From Candidatus Syntropharchaeum butanivorans (GTDB taxonomy: Archaea; Halobacteriota; Syntropharchaeia; Syntropharchaeales; Syntropharchaeaceae): a DNA stretch of 64,000 nt. A program made the position numbers and the translations under genes. Positions within the stretch are counted from its first letter, which is position 1. Every line of letters begins with the position of its first letter. The DNA is taken from the NCBI GenBank assembly GCA_001766825.1, contig LYOR01000006.1, positions 33,564 through 97,563 of the forward strand, written 5' to 3'. The notes beneath the pieces are model-generated. The model saw only the letters and a program-made list of their open reading frames with translations, had not been told where the DNA came from and searched no databases. Below are positions 15,543-24,322 of the stretch, in pieces.

Positions 15543-18500
15543 TTTATCGGCAGAATGACCCGGAATATGGAGCCAAGTCCGACCTCACTCTCGACCGTGA
15601 CCTTTCCCCCATGAAGCTCAACGAGCTCCTTCACGATCGAGAGCCCGATCCCGGTCCCACTACCAGATCTCGTGGAGCTACCATCAACCTGGTAGAACCT
15701 CTCAAATATCTTTTCAAGCTTATCCTCTTCAATTCCAACGCCATCATCCGTGACGTCAAGTATAATATTCTCCGAGTCCCTATATATCTTGATCGTTATC
15801 GTGGTACCCTCCGGGTTGTACTTTATCGCGTTCGAGATGAGGTTTCTTACAACCTCCCTCATCCGTCTTGGATCAAGAAGCCGTTTTGGGATCTCATCCT
15901 CAACCTCGAGGATGAGCTTCTGCCCCTTCTCCTCTGCTGTTTTTCTCATCCGCTCAACGAGATCTGCTACAATATCCTTCAGTGAAGCCATTTTGAGATT
16001 GAGTTCAAGCCTGCCTGCATCAAGCCTTGATAGATCGAGTATCCTTCCAACAAGCTCCTCAAGATCGGTTGCCTCCTCAAGCGCAACATCGATCGAGTGT
16101 CTCATCTCATCTGTAATCTCTCCAAGCTTCCCGGACTTTAAGAAGTGCAGGTGTGCCTTGATCACGGTAAGGGGGGTCTTGAGCTCATGGGATACGTTTG
16201 AGAAGAACTCCATCTTAAGCCTGTCAAGCTCCTTCAGATCCTCGTAGGCCTTTGCAAGCTTCATCTTGTCATGCCGAATCTCGGCAGTTGCCATCCTGAT
16301 CTTATGCTCAAGCTCCTCGGTGTAGTACTTCATCCGCATCTCAAGCTCCCTTCTCGCGGATATATCCTCGATGATGCCATCGATGTATTTCTCCCCATCA
16401 TGCTCAAGAAGCTGTGCTGTCAACGAAACCCAGATTACAGATCCATGATCAAACCTCCGGAGGGGGATCTCGTAGTCTTTGATCTCTCCCTCTTTCTCAA
16501 GCTCTTCCATCACTCTCTTGAGCATCTCCTTCGTCAGGAAGAGATCCTTCACCCTTGAACCAAGCACGTTATCCCGGTTCGAACCTCCAATAATCCTGAT
16601 GAAGCCGGGATTTGCCTCGATGAACCTGCCATCAGGGCTGACCCTGAAGACCCCAACGTTGATGTTCTCAACAAGTGTCCTGTACTTCTCCTCAGACTCT
16701 TTAATAGTCCTCATCGCCTCCCGTTCCGCGGTCACATCGATGAAGCTCTCAATCCCGCCCGTGATACTGGAGGATGCATCATACAGGAGATTGAGGTTCT
16801 TTGAGATGATAATCTCTCTTCCATCCTTTGATCTGATTGAGCATTCCCTTCCCCGCACCGGCTTCACAACTTCATCATCAAAGAGCGTACAGTATCCATC
16901 ACAGCAGTCTCCCTTGATGATGGAGCAGCTCTTTCCAAGCACCTCCTCCCTGGTATACCCGGTTATATCCTCACATGCCCTGTTCCAGAACGTGATCTTC
17001 TTCTCGTTGTTTACAGTGAACAGGGCCGAGGGGATTGTGTCGATCAGGATTTCAAGGTAAGTCTTTGCTGTTTCAAGCTCAGCTGTCATCACGATGAGCT
17101 GTTCTTTCTGTGTCAGGAGTTCGTCGGTATACTCCTCAATCTCCTTTGCCCTTGCCTTCAGGGCTTCATGCGCTTCTTTAAGCTCTGATATATCTGTACC
17201 CTGGGCTATGATCCCGAGAACCTCACCGGAGGATCTATCCAGGATTGGGACCATTGAGAAGAGGATCTGAATGGGTTGTCCATCCTCTGTGAAAATAGTA
17301 ATCTCACGGTCTTCAATTACCTCCCCCTCTGCAACCCTTCCAAGAAAGAGTCTGATCTCATCCCTGAGGCTTTCATCAAACCATCCAGCCTCATTGAAGC
17401 TCAATCCGATGACCTCATCCATCCGGAACCCGAGCTCCTCCTCCACTGCATGATTGACTGCTGTAATTCTCCCATCTAAGTCGATGATTGCAACCATATC
17501 ACTCATACTCTTTAGGATAGACTCCAGAAACACACTCTTCTGCTTGATCTCCTCCCTCATCCTCTTCTCTTCTGTCACATCCCTGAAGTAGTAGAGAAAT
17601 GCTGGTTTACCCCGGTATGCTGCAACAGCAGAGCTTAAGCCGACCGTGAATTTCTCCCCATTCCTGTTCATCCACTCAAACTCGTGATATCTCGGTAAAT
17701 TCTCACCCCTCATCTTTCTGATGTAGCGATCATGGACTTCGTCCTTTATATCATCGGGAATAAGCTCAAACGCGCTCATTTCATAAAGCTCATCCTTTGT
17801 GTATCCGGTAAACTCGCAGTAGTAATCATTGACATAGACGTGCTTTGCCTCAATCCCACCTATATCCTGTACCAGGGCAAAGCCCTCCCTCGCATCAGAG
17901 GCTGCATCTATGATCGTACGATAGAGCTCTTCTGCCTCCCTGATCCTGGAGAGGTCTGTAATCACCGCATAGCTTCCTTTATACACGCCTTTTGCAGGGA
18001 TCGGAGAGGCTGACATGAGGGCTGGGATCTTTTTACCTGACCTCGCAGTCCATGTGAGCTCATACCGTGAGCTTTCACCTCTTCCTCTCTTCTCAAGCTC
18101 TCTCTCAAGGATCTGCCTGTTCTCTTCATCAAGGAGATCTCTGATATCCATCCCGATCAGCTCATCTTCACTGTACTCAAGCATCTCACAGAGCCTGGGG
18201 TTGACAAATGTAAGGTATCCGTTCTCATCGATCGCACAGAAGCCCTCATTCATCCGTGAGATAAGCTCCCGGTACCTGGCTTCAGAGCTTCTGAGTGCCC
18301 CCTCCCTCTCCTTGAGCTCGGTTATATCAACGCCCTCGAGCGCGATCCCCACAACCTCTCCCCCGGGATCAAGCATCGGGGTTGAGGTGAAGTACACCGG
18401 AATCTCTCTCCCATCCTTTGTAGATACGGTGAGCTCCTTCCGCCCCATCTCTCCCCGCAGTGCGGCTTTGATAGAGGCTTTTACAGTCTCAACAACATCG

Positions 18501-20461
18501 TTTGAATGTGTGAACCATCCGCATTCCCAGAACAGCTCACCGAGAACCTCCTCCTCCCTGAAACCAAGTGCTTCAAGTGTTCTTCGATTTACAAGCTGGA
18601 GCCTGCCCTCACGATCGGCGATACCTGCAAAGTTTGAGATCGAGTTTATCAGATCGTGTGCCCATCTTATCTTCCTCTCAGCCTCTTTTATCCTGGTTAT
18701 ATCCTGCCCCTCTGCAACGATATAGCGAATATTTTCTCCGTTCTCATCAAATACAGGCCTCAGGGTGAGCTGGGTGATGATAAACCCATCCTTGACCCGG
18801 ACCCTCTCCTCCCAGACGACCGTCTCACCTGATGCTGCCCTTCTGATATTTGCCCTCAAGCGGTCCTGAACCATCGGGTCATACGACCACCAGTAGATAT
18901 CAGCGAAGTGCTTGCCGATAATCTCATCATAAGGAAGCCCGGTGGACTCAATCGCTGTACGGTTTGCCATTTTGAGCGTACCATCCGGATCCAGCATCCC
19001 ATTGAATGTGAGAATATGATCTAAATATCGCTGTAGCTCATTCCTGCTTCTTTCAAGCTCCTCCTCCATCCTCTTTCGCTCTGATATATCCCGCTGGATG
19101 AGGACGAAACACCCATCTCCGGTGGAGGCACAGTGGCAATCAAGATCGATCACCCTTCCACCCTTGGATAAAAAACCGATCTCTGCCCTATGTACGCCCT
19201 CCTCCTTCAACCACAGGAACTCTGTGTAAAAGATCTCCTTTGATTCGTCTGTTAAGAGCACCGTGAGCGGCTGTCCGAGAAGCTCCTCTTCACTGTAGCC
19301 TGTGCAGCTAACCGTTGCAGGATTTACCTGTAGAATGGTCCCATTCTCATCGATGAGCTGGATCATGTCCGGAGCATGCTCCACGAGTGTTCTGAATCTC
19401 CGCTCAGATGCTTCAAGCATCTCCTGTGCTACCATCAGCTCCTCGTTCTGGATGGCAAGCTCTGTGTTGAGCTGATCTGCGAGTATCACCTGCTCCATCA
19501 GCTCCTGTTCCGCCATCTTGAGAGGTGTGATATCATGAAGGGTCACAATGGCAGACCCCGGGTTACTGTTACCCTCAAGAGGTGAGAGGTTCACACTGAG
19601 TGTCAGCTCACGATCGTCTTTGCAGCTCATCCTCAGCTCAGAGCTCTCAGACTCTCTTCCTGAAATAACCGAATCCAAGAGTGATGTAAGCTTTTTGCGG
19701 TCATCTTCATGGAAGAATGACTCAAGCTTCTCGCCAGCAAGCTCCTCCCTGCTGTAGCCAGAGAGGGTGAGCACTCGATCGTTCATATCACGTATTCTCC
19801 CGTGAGCATCGGTAATCACAACCCCTTCAGCCATTGTTTTAAGAATCAGTGCCGCTTCCCTGAGTTTTGCCTCTGCATACTCACGCTCTGTCACATCTTT
19901 CATCGTTTCAAGCACGACCGTGCTCCCATCCTTATCTTCAAATGGTGCAAGGGTGACCTCGAATATTCGCCCATCCTGATGCTCCCGGAGGTATCTGAAG
20001 CACCTTCGCCTCCTGATCACCTCCTCCAGCCTGCAGTCCTCGCATGGCTTATCCCGCTCAAAGTAGATCTCATAGCATCTGCCTCCGGTGGCATCCCCGA
20101 TGCTCAGAAGGGCTATCCTGTTCTGGAACTTAATCCTGAAGTCCCGGTCGATGATCGCAAGACCCTGCTCTGTGCTGTCAAGTGCCCGCTCATAATAGTC
20201 TGAGATTGCCCGGATCTCTGTTTCATGCCTGATCTGGATTCTTAAAAGGTATCCAATGAGAAAAAAGAGGGATACAACAGAGAGGAGGAAGAAGGAGATG
20301 ATCGGCTCTGTTGTAAGGATCTGTACCAACCCTGATAGCCCATTTACCATTATCTCAAAGGTTATATAGAAGGCAGCAAGAGAGATGCCGAGCCCTATCG
20401 CAAGCTCCGGTAGCAGATCCTGAAAAGGTCTTCCGATCTCCTCTCCCCCTTCCCATCTCAT
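15518..20461 (-). CDS. membrane-anchored multi-PAS sensor histidine kinase
   Basis: A 1647-residue kinase. Two membrane helices lie at about residues 14-36 and 42-68 with a very short external loop, so sensing is mostly cytoplasmic. Ten PAS domains follow in tandem (about residues 85 to 1350), many ending in the D-I-T/S-x-x-K/R signature. Two carry cysteine clusters: the first ('GRCYEIYFERDKPCEDCRL') and the ninth ('GKSCSIIKGDCCDGYC'), which could bind a metal, heme or cluster. Then a coiled coil, the phospho-accepting His in 'FFSNVSHELKTPLTVIK', and a complete ATPase ('NLISNAIKYNPEG', 'DDGVGIEEDKLEKIFERF', 'GTGIGLSIVKEL'). No receiver is fused; the separate receiver gene overlaps its 3' end. 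It sits inside the che operon, 28 bp after cheW. Confidence 0.95.
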   Translation of the reverse strand: MRWEGGEEIGRPFQDLLPELAIGLGISLAAFYITFEIMVNGLSGLVQILTTEPIISFFLLSVVSLFFLIGYLLRIQIRHETEIRAISDYYERALDSTEQGLAIIDRDFRIKFQNRIALLSIGDATGGRCYEIYFERDKPCEDCRLEEVIRRRRCFRYLREHQDGRIFEVTLAPFEDKDGSTVVLETMKDVTEREYAEAKLREAALILKTMAEGVVITDAHGRIRDMNDRVLTLSGYSREELAGEKLESFFHEDDRKKLTSLLDSVISGRESESSELRMSCKDDRELTLSVNLSPLEGNSNPGSAIVTLHDITPLKMAEQELMEQVILADQLNTELAIQNEELMVAQEMLEASERRFRTLVEHAPDMIQLIDENGTILQVNPATVSCTGYSEEELLGQPLTVLLTDESKEIFYTEFLWLKEEGVHRAEIGFLSKGGRVIDLDCHCASTGDGCFVLIQRDISERKRMEEELERSRNELQRYLDHILTFNGMLDPDGTLKMANRTAIESTGLPYDEIIGKHFADIYWWSYDPMVQDRLRANIRRAASGETVVWEERVRVKDGFIITQLTLRPVFDENGENIRYIVAEGQDITRIKEAERKIRWAHDLINSISNFAGIADREGRLQLVNRRTLEALGFREEEVLGELFWECGWFTHSNDVVETVKASIKAALRGEMGRKELTVSTKDGREIPVYFTSTPMLDPGGEVVGIALEGVDITELKEREGALRSSEARYRELISRMNEGFCAIDENGYLTFVNPRLCEMLEYSEDELIGMDIRDLLDEENRQILERELEKRGRGESSRYELTWTARSGKKIPALMSASPIPAKGVYKGSYAVITDLSRIREAEELYRTIIDAASDAREGFALVQDIGGIEAKHVYVNDYYCEFTGYTKDELYEMSAFELIPDDIKDEVHDRYIRKMRGENLPRYHEFEWMNRNGEKFTVGLSSAVAAYRGKPAFLYYFRDVTEEKRMREEIKQKSVFLESILKSMSDMVAIIDLDGRITAVNHAVEEELGFRMDEVIGLSFNEAGWFDESLRDEIRLFLGRVAEGEVIEDREITIFTEDGQPIQILFSMVPILDRSSGEVLGIIAQGTDISELKEAHEALKARAKEIEEYTDELLTQKEQLIVMTAELETAKTYLEILIDTIPSALFTVNNEKKITFWNRACEDITGYTREEVLGKSCSIIKGDCCDGYCTLFDDEVVKPVRGRECSIRSKDGREIIISKNLNLLYDASSSITGGIESFIDVTAEREAMRTIKESEEKYRTLVENINVGVFRVSPDGRFIEANPGFIRIIGGSNRDNVLGSRVKDLFLTKEMLKRVMEELEKEGEIKDYEIPLRRFDHGSVIWVSLTAQLLEHDGEKYIDGIIEDISARRELEMRMKYYTEELEHKIRMATAEIRHDKMKLAKAYEDLKELDRLKMEFFSNVSHELKTPLTVIKAHLHFLKSGKLGEITDEMRHSIDVALEEATDLEELVGRILDLSRLDAGRLELNLKMASLKDIVADLVERMRKTAEEKGQKLILEVEDEIPKRLLDPRRMREVVRNLISNAIKYNPEGTTITIKIYRDSENIILDVTDDGVGIEEDKLEKIFERFYQVDGSSTRSGSGTGIGLSIVKELVELHGGKVTVESEVGLGSIFRVILPIKWDGTKGG

Positions 20462-20489
20462 TTGATAAATTAAAATACCACAGATGGCT

Positions 20490-20945
20490 TCACATCACCT
20501 CTCCTGAGAGTATCTCCTCAAGATCGACGATGATGAGAAGCCTCCCATCGCCGAGCTTCCCGATGCCCTTTATATACCTGGTATCGATCGAGGACTCAAG
20601 GACGTCCGGGGTTCCCTCAACCGCGTTTGACTCAAGCCGCAGGACCTCTGTGACCGAGTCAACGATCATACCGACCGGGATGCCTTTCGGCTCAACGATT
20701 ATCATCCGCTTCTCCTTCCCATTACCTCCTTCTTCGCCCAGTCCAAATCGCTTCTTGAGATCGATGACCGTTGTAACCTGACCTCTCAGGTTTGTGACGC
20801 CATCTACAAAGTAAGGTGCACCGGGGACAGGTGTGACCTGCCCCATCGGTGTGATCTCTCGCACCTGCCTGACGTCCACCCCGTAGAGTGAGTCGTTGAG
20901 TGAGAAGACCACAACCTGAATCTCCTCCACCGCTTCATCACCCAT
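20490..20945 (-). CDS. cheW: chemotaxis coupling protein CheW
   Basis: Adaptor that joins receptors to CheA. The 151-residue protein is a single CheW/SH3-like double barrel: 'VVFSLNDSLYGVDVRQVREI', 'VPGAPYFVDGVTNLRGQVTTVIDLKKRFG' with the conserved NLRG, and 'VGMIVDSVTEVLRL'. Its C-terminal 'GDGRLLIIVDLEEIL' is standard. It follows the receptor gene by 14 bp, making a receptor-cheW pair at the head of the operon. Confidence 0.95.
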   Translation of the reverse strand: MGDEAVEEIQVVVFSLNDSLYGVDVRQVREITPMGQVTPVPGAPYFVDGVTNLRGQVTTVIDLKKRFGLGEEGGNGKEKRMIIVEPKGIPVGMIVDSVTEVLRLESNAVEGTPDVLESSIDTRYIKGIGKLGDGRLLIIVDLEEILSGEVM

Positions 20946-20959
20946 TCTTCCACCCCTTT

Positions 20960-23152
20960 TCAGTTCAGCTTGAAGCGATCAAGCTCACGGATGAGATTCT
21001 CAGAGAGGTTTGCAAGTGTCTGGGTTGATGCTGTAAGCTCCTCAATCGCTGCTGTCTGCTCCTCAACCGATGCAGAGCTCTCCTCTGATGCAGATGCACT
21101 CTCCTCTGCGATCGATGCAACCTCCTCGATACCCTGGAGTATCTCCTTTACAGACTCGTCTATCCTTTTGGATCGCTCTGCAATGCCTCCTATCATCCGG
21201 GTTATCTGATTGATCGCTCCAGCTACCTCGCTGACACCTTTAAGGGCGGTCTCAAGGATCTCCCCACCCTCCTTTGCGGACCTATCTGTCTCTGCTGATA
21301 TCTCGAGTGTCCGCTCACCGACCTCGTTGATCTCCTCAACCGCATTGATCGACTCCCTCGCCGCGCTCTTGACCTGCTCAGCCAGGTTCTTCACAGCATC
21401 CGCCACCACGGCAAAACCCTTCCCGGCTTCACCGGCCCTGGCAGCCTCGATCGCGGCGTTGAGCGCGAGCATGTTTGTCTGGTTCGCAACCTCTGTTATC
21501 ACATTCCCGAGCTCACCGACCTTCTTTATCGACTGGTTCATCTCCCTGATAGACTCCGCGGTCTTTCTGATCTCATCCTCGATCATCCTGAACCCCTCCA
21601 TCGCCTCTCTGGCACGCTCCTGTACCTCACTCGAGCTCTTTACAGCCTCCTCGCCCTGCTTATTGGACTCAAGTATGTTTTCGCCTGCCTCTTCCACGAG
21701 CTTTGCGATCGCATTGACATTTTCCGCCGTCTTCTGTGCAAGCTCTGCAAGCTTCTGTGATCCTTCTGCTACCTGCTGGGACCCTGATGCAACCTGATCC
21801 ATGCTCGATGTCATCTCCTGGGCTGATGCTGATAGCTCCTGTGCGGTTGAGTTGACCTTATGCGCGGCATCGTAGGCAGACCTGACGATCGATGCGATCG
21901 ATGCGACAAGCTCATTGAACGCGTCAAAAATTGCCCCGATCTCATCATCCTGCTCCTTTTCAAGCCGTACGGTGAGATCTCCTGCTGCAACCTGGGAGAC
22001 AGCTTCACCAAGCCTGTCTGTGCTCCTCTGAAGATACTCCTGTTGCTCCCTGATCTTTTCCATCGCCTTTCTCTGCTCAACGATCGGTGTTGCTGTGACA
22101 ATCACCGAGTATATCTCGCCATTCTCATCAAACAACGGCCCTGCTGTGTATCTTACCGGGAGAAGACCATCTCTCGTCTGTATATCAATCTCCTCCTCGA
22201 AGCTCTCACCCCGGGCTGCACCAAGCACAAAGCTCTTTATCTTCTCCTGAAGCTCCGGTGAATAGGTGAACCAGTCATTCTCCCAGTGCTTGACCCCTGT
22301 GACATCCTCAAGCTTTGCGCCGAGTGCCTCAACAGGTGCACGGTTTGCAAATATCAGCGTGCCATCAAGGTCACAGACCCCCATCATCGTCGGCATGTTG
22401 TCAAGATAATCGAGCTTCCGCTTTGCATCCTCTATCGCAGCTTTAAACTCGGAGATATCTCTCACAACTACGGTCACCGCGGTCACTTCCCCCCTGGCAT
22501 CCAGTATCGGGGATGCAGACGATGATATCGATAACTTTGTACCATCACGTCGCTCGAACATCGTCTCCACGTCAGGCATCGGTTTTCTGGTCTCAAAGCA
22601 CTTCGTCACACTTTCACATACCTTGCATTCACCTTCAAGACCGAAAATCTCATAACCTTTCATCCCGATTGCTTCTTCTGCTGAATAACCTGTGAGCTCC
22701 TCTGCCCTACCGCTCCACTCTATGATCTCTCTCTCGGAATTAACAAGAAATATCGCGTCCTGCAGGCTATTCAAGATTGCCTCATACTTCTTCTGGGACT
22801 CTATCGCTTCATGCATCGCATTGAATATCTCGTTTAGAAGCTCACCAGCCCTCCTGAAGTCACCACTCATACCGTCAACTTCGATCCTTGCCGAGAGATT
22901 GCCGCTTCTCATCTCTTCAGCGACCCGATTCACCTCGGATGTGAACCCGAGCGTCGCATTCTTCATCGCTGTGACATCATCAAGTGCACGCCTCAGATTC
23001 TCTGCCTGTCGCCGGTACTCCTCATCTGCACGCTTCTTGAGCTCTGCATTCTCCTTCTCAAGCCTTGCAACCTTCTCTTCAAGCGTCTCCTCATCCGGAG
23101 ATGTTAGGGAGCTGACGCTCACATCCTTCGTGGATCTCTTCTTTCCTGCCAA
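20960..23152 (-). CDS. soluble methyl-accepting chemotaxis protein with PAS domains
   Basis: A 730-residue receptor without any membrane segment. Order: basic tail and coiled coil (about 20-60), a HAMP-like segment (about 65-115), PAS (about 120-240), second PAS (about 245-370), HAMP (about 375-430) and the long signalling hairpin (440-730) with the tip '[25 protein letters not shown]' (split here by domain, all intact). The first PAS holds a cysteine cluster, '[12 protein letters not shown]', similar in kind to the clusters in the neighbouring kinase. No C-terminal CheR-docking pentapeptide is present (ends DRFKLN). As first gene of the operon and cytosolic, it probably senses an internal redox or metabolic cue. 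Confidence 0.95.
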   Translation of the reverse strand: MAGKKRSTKDVSVSSLTSPDEETLEEKVARLEKENAELKKRADEEYRRQAENLRRALDDVTAMKNATLGFTSEVNRVAEEMRSGNLSARIEVDGMSGDFRRAGELLNEIFNAMHEAIESQKKYEAILNSLQDAIFLVNSEREIIEWSGRAEELTGYSAEEAIGMKGYEIFGLEGECKVCESVTKCFETRKPMPDVETMFERRDGTKLSISSSASPILDARGEVTAVTVVVRDISEFKAAIEDAKRKLDYLDNMPTMMGVCDLDGTLIFANRAPVEALGAKLEDVTGVKHWENDWFTYSPELQEKIKSFVLGAARGESFEEEIDIQTRDGLLPVRYTAGPLFDENGEIYSVIVTATPIVEQRKAMEKIREQQEYLQRSTDRLGEAVSQVAAGDLTVRLEKEQDDEIGAIFDAFNELVASIASIVRSAYDAAHKVNSTAQELSASAQEMTSSMDQVASGSQQVAEGSQKLAELAQKTAENVNAIAKLVEEAGENILESNKQGEEAVKSSSEVQERAREAMEGFRMIEDEIRKTAESIREMNQSIKKVGELGNVITEVANQTNMLALNAAIEAARAGEAGKGFAVVADAVKNLAEQVKSAARESINAVEEINEVGERTLEISAETDRSAKEGGEILETALKGVSEVAGAINQITRMIGGIAERSKRIDESVKEILQGIEEVASIAEESASASEESSASVEEQTAAIEELTASTQTLANLSENLIRELDRFKLN

Positions 23153-23182
23153 GTATTTACCCCCCCTTTGTGATGAAAGCTC

Positions 23183-23230
23183 ACTATATGATCAATATAT
23201 GACCATATAGTACTTTTCACTACCTATATG
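23183..23230. promoter_or_regulatory. palindromic operator and promoter of the chemosensory operon
   Basis: A perfect inverted repeat, ACTATATG (23183-23190) and CATATAGT (23204-23211), flanks an AT-rich core that can act as the TATA element on the minus strand (CATATATTG). A third CTATATG half-site lies at 23224-23230, 40 bp from the first. Together they resemble a multi-site operator controlling the receptor gene, whose ATG is at 23152. Confidence 0.5.
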
Positions 23231-23275
23231 TGTGTTTTTTTGATTCTGAAGTTATTTAAATATTACTGTTAGACG

Positions 23276-24190
23276 TTAACCGAGAAGCTTGAGAAGGAGT
23301 GCCTTCTGGGCGTGGAGCCTGTTCTCAGCCTGATGGAATACAACAGAGCGAGGCCCCTCTATCACCCCATCTGTTATTTCCTCTCCTCTGTGGGCAGGAA
23401 GGCAGTGCATGATGATCGAACGATCATCTGAGAGCTCGATGAGTTTTTCATCGATCCTGTACCCGGAAAAATCCCTCATACGCCTATCTCGCTCATCTTC
23501 ATCACCCATCGAGACCCAGACATCGGTGTAGAGAATGTCCGCCCCGTTTGCCGCCTCCTCCGGGTCATCTGTGAGTGTGAGTTTTCCCCCAAGCTCGATC
23601 GCGCGGTCTATAATCCCGCGATCAGGCCCATATCCAGGGGGTGTTGCAACCACGATCTCCATCCCGACCAGTGCTGAGGCAAGAATCGCTGAGTTGCAGA
23701 CGTTGTTCCCATCACCGATCCATCCAAGCTTCAAACCCTCAAACCCACCTTTAAGCTCCCTTATCGTTGTTAAATCAGCAAGAAGCTGGCAGGGATGCTC
23801 AAGATCACTGAGACCATTTATCACAGGGACCTTTGAGTATCTTGCAAGTTCCAGGATTGTTTCATGGCTCCTTGATCGGATCATGATCGCATGAACGTAT
23901 GATGATAAGACGCGGGCGGTATCAGATATCGCCTCACCCCTTCCAAGCTGCAGGTCGTTCCAGCCAAGATACAGCGCATGCCCCCCGAGCTCTGTCATCG
24001 CAACCTCAAATGAGACCCTTGTGCGGGTTGACGGCTTTTCAAAGATCATGGCAAGGCTCTTCTGCCTGAGATCATCAAGATAGACACCATCTTTTCGCAT
24101 ACGCTTGAGAGAGATCGCATCATCAACGATCTGATGTATCTCACCCGGGTCAAGGTCAAGAATCGAGATGAGGTGACGAAGATCGCTCAT
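23276..24190 (-). CDS. argF: ornithine carbamoyltransferase
   Basis: Arginine pathway enzyme making citrulline from ornithine and carbamoyl phosphate. Seen: carbamoyl-phosphate site 'EKPSTRTRVSFEVAM', 'SRSHETILELARYSKVPVINGLSD' with the conserved 'HPCQLLADL', 'GDGNNVCNS', the ornithine loop 'DVWVSMGDE' and the catalytic cysteine in 'MHCLPAHRGEE'. The ATG at 24190 (304 residues) has GTGAG ahead; a GTG at 24202 adds four residues. A TATA-like CCTATATATG on the minus strand at 24236-24246 would start the message near 24212. argG lies far away at 52.8 kb. Confidence 0.95.
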   Translation of the reverse strand: MSDLRHLISILDLDPGEIHQIVDDAISLKRMRKDGVYLDDLRQKSLAMIFEKPSTRTRVSFEVAMTELGGHALYLGWNDLQLGRGEAISDTARVLSSYVHAIMIRSRSHETILELARYSKVPVINGLSDLEHPCQLLADLTTIRELKGGFEGLKLGWIGDGNNVCNSAILASALVGMEIVVATPPGYGPDRGIIDRAIELGGKLTLTDDPEEAANGADILYTDVWVSMGDEDERDRRMRDFSGYRIDEKLIELSDDRSIIMHCLPAHRGEEITDGVIEGPRSVVFHQAENRLHAQKALLLKLLG

Positions 24191-24274
24191 AAAGATACTC
24201 ACGATCCCGTTGCTTAAAAACCTTCTACCCGCAACTCATATATAGGGCTTCAATGATACTTCACTCAGGTCTTA

Positions 24275-24294
24275 AATGTATATATTTGTACATT
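24275..24294 (+). promoter_or_regulatory. TATA box overlapped by a TGTACA palindrome ahead of trpE
   Basis: AATGTATATATTTGTACATT is an inverted repeat (AATGTA/TACATT) centred on the TATA element, with a TGTACA hexamer at 24287-24292. TGTACA is the published TRP box bound by the TrpY repressor in Methanothermobacter. The position fits repression of trpE by blocking TBP, with a start near 24308 and a GGTGA ribosome site before ATG 24323. Confidence 0.5.
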
Positions 24295-24322
24295 AAAGCC
24301 ATAGATTGTTTACTGGTGATTA

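Noticed and set aside
20970..22260. Long open frames antisense to the MCP gene
   Set aside because: They are Ser/Ala-rich mirror images of the helical heptads on the coding strand and have no ribosome site or domain.
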